DNA from: Massilia sp. UBA2604
Lineage (GTDB): Bacteria > Pseudomonadota > Gammaproteobacteria > Burkholderiales > Burkholderiaceae_D
DNA length: 33,124 nt
Reading direction: 5' to 3'
NCBI GenBank assembly: GCA_002339265.1
Contig: DDKG01000169.1
Coordinates: forward strand, 1 to 33,124
Shown: positions 31,965 to 33,124 of the stretch, piece after piece
Layout of the letters: each line of letters starts with the position of its first letter
How positions within the stretch are numbered: the first letter of the stretch is position 1
The notes under the pieces: model-generated
What the model was told of the DNA's origin: nothing
The model's input: the letters and a program-made list of their open reading frames with translations, nothing else
Databases searched by the model: none
Position numbers and translations under genes: made by a program

Positions 31965-33124
31965 TTATTTCACATCCAGTACTTCGTTGAACTCGTTGAG
32001 CGCATCGATCTCGGTGCCCATCGCGATATTGGTGACGCGCTCGAGGATGATCTCGACCACCACCGGCACGCTGTACTGCTGCATCAGCGCACGCGCACGC
32101 TCGAAGGCGGGAATGATGTCATCCGGCCGGAATACGCGAAGCGCCTTGCAGCCCAGGCCTTCGACCACGGCGACGTGGTCGACGCCATACCCTTCCAGTT
32201 CCGGCGCATTGACATTCTCGAACGCCAGCTGGACGCAGTAGTCCATCTCGAAGCCGCGCTGCGCCTGGCGGATCAGGCCCAGGTAGGCGTTGTTGACCAG
32301 TACGTGGATGTACGGCAGCTTGAACTGCGCCGCCACCGCCAGCTCCTCGATCAGGAACTGGAAATCGTAGTCGCCCGAGATGGCGACGATGTCGGCGTCG
32401 GGATCGGCCACGCGCACGCCGAGCGCCGCCGGGATGGTCCAGCCCAGCGGGCCGGCCTGGCCGCAGTTGATCCAGTGGCGCGGGTGGTGCACGTGCAGGA
32501 ACTGCGCGGCGGCGATCTGCGACAGACCGATGCTGGCCACATAGCGCACGTCGCGTCCGAAGTACTCGTTCATCTCGTGGTAGACGCGCAAGGGATTGAC
32601 CGGCACCGTGTCGAAATCGCTCTTGCGCAGCATGGTGCGCTTGCGCTCCTGGCATGCTTCCAGCCATTCGCTGCGGTCTTGCAGGCGGCCGCTGGCGCGC
32701 CACTCGCGCGCCACCTCCACCAGCAGTTCGAGCGCCGCCTTCGCATCGGACACGATGCCAAAATCGGGGCCGAACACGCGGCCGATCTGGGTCGGTTCGA
32801 TATCGATGTGCACGAAGGTGCGGTCCTTGGTGAACACCTCGAGGCCGCCGGTGTGGCGGTTGGCCCAGCGGTTGCCGATGCCCATCACGAAGTCGGACGC
32901 CAGCATCGTCGCATTGCCGTAGCGGTGGCTGGTCTGCAGGCCGGCCATGCCCGCCATCTGCGGATGGTCATCGGGGATGGCGCCCCATCCCATCAGGGTC
33001 GGGATGACGGGCACGCCGGTGATTTCCGCGAACTCCACCAGCAGCGCCGCCGCATCGGCATTGATGATACCGCCGCCGGCGGTGATCAGGGGGCGCCTGG
33101 CCCCGTTCAGCATGTCGAGCGCTT
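31965..33124 (-). CDS. gcl: Glyoxylate carboligase, C-terminal two thirds (runs off the right edge)
   Basis: Joins two glyoxylates to tartronate semialdehyde and CO2 using thiamine diphosphate and FAD. About 386 codons are visible of a family length near 590. They hold the central FAD/ROK-like domain ([27 protein letters not shown]) and the C-terminal ThDP domain with G-D-Y-D-F ... L-V-N-N-A-Y-L-G. The C terminus ([21 protein letters not shown]) is diagnostic for Gcl over other acetolactate-synthase relatives. The N terminus, with the Val that replaces the usual catalytic Glu, and the promoter lie beyond the window. It is the upstream gene of hyi and glxR. Confidence 0.96.
   Translation of the reverse strand, partial: ALDMLNGARRPLITAGGGIINADAAALLVEFAEITGVPVIPTLMGWGAIPDDHPQMAGMAGLQTSHRYGNATMLASDFVMGIGNRWANRHTGGLEVFTKDRTFVHIDIEPTQIGRVFGPDFGIVSDAKAALELLVEVAREWRASGRLQDRSEWLEACQERKRTMLRKSDFDTVPVNPLRVYHEMNEYFGRDVRYVASIGLSQIAAAQFLHVHHPRHWINCGQAGPLGWTIPAALGVRVADPDADIVAISGDYDFQFLIEELAVAAQFKLPYIHVLVNNAYLGLIRQAQRGFEMDYCVQLAFENVNAPELEGYGVDHVAVVEGLGCKALRVFRPDDIIPAFERARALMQQYSVPVVVEIILERVTNIAMGTEIDALNEFNEVLDVK

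Overview
The window is about 33 kb of high-GC, densely coded DNA from a betaproteobacterium. Gene order (exbB-exbD-lpxK-Trm112-kdsB beside adk), an fdsGBACD-type formate dehydrogenase, an Oxalobacter-like oxc/frc pair, and dispersed hairpins of the type CCCGCGnAGGCGGG all point to Burkholderiales, most likely Oxalobacteraceae (Massilia-like). The genus is inference; no rRNA or tRNA gene was seen.

Layout. 1-4.9 kb (minus strand): the start of a Reg_prop sensor coupled to a patatin-like lipase, then gamma-glutamyltransferase, then an acyl-CoA-type SDR dehydrogenase behind a long palindromic operator. 5.0-9.6 kb (minus): a small secreted protein, adk with its own promoter, and the exbB-exbD-lpxK-Trm112-kdsB cell-envelope operon. 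9.6-10.6 kb: a gene-free 1 kb interval with six copies of a 60-bp unit, each containing a DnaA-box-like 9-mer and, exactly 45 bp after its first base, (T/C)TGATT. 10.6-13.5 kb: xseA, sodB and an uncharacterised GRDP-like protein.

13.6-20.8 kb: a ModE-like/periplasmic-binding-like regulator diverges from fdsG-fdsB-fdsA-fdsC-fdsD, a molybdenum, NAD-dependent formate dehydrogenase with its maturation factor. 21.0-27.8 kb: oxc-frc-PAS (minus), a divergent Crp/Fnr-type regulator, and a FAH-family/PanE-family pair with a 105-aa unknown upstream. 27.9-33.1 kb: a LysR regulator, a 51-aa small protein, and the glyoxylate operon gcl(partial)-hyi-glxR followed by an HDAC-family deacetylase.

How the genes fit together. 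Frc and Oxc convert oxalate to CO2 and formate, Fds oxidises formate to CO2 with NADH, and Gcl-Hyi-GlxR take glyoxylate to glycerate. The right-hand 20 kb is therefore a C1/C2 acid (oxalate, formate, glyoxylate) catabolic island, without a recognisable oxalate transporter in view. A perfect Fnr-type palindrome lies at about -42 from a predicted oxc start, and a degenerate copy lies upstream of the FAH-PanE pair, so the neighbouring Crp/Fnr protein probably links them.

The most unusual feature is the 9.66-10.51 kb repeat array. The next are the three covarying nested hairpins and the predicted Crp/Fnr regulon.
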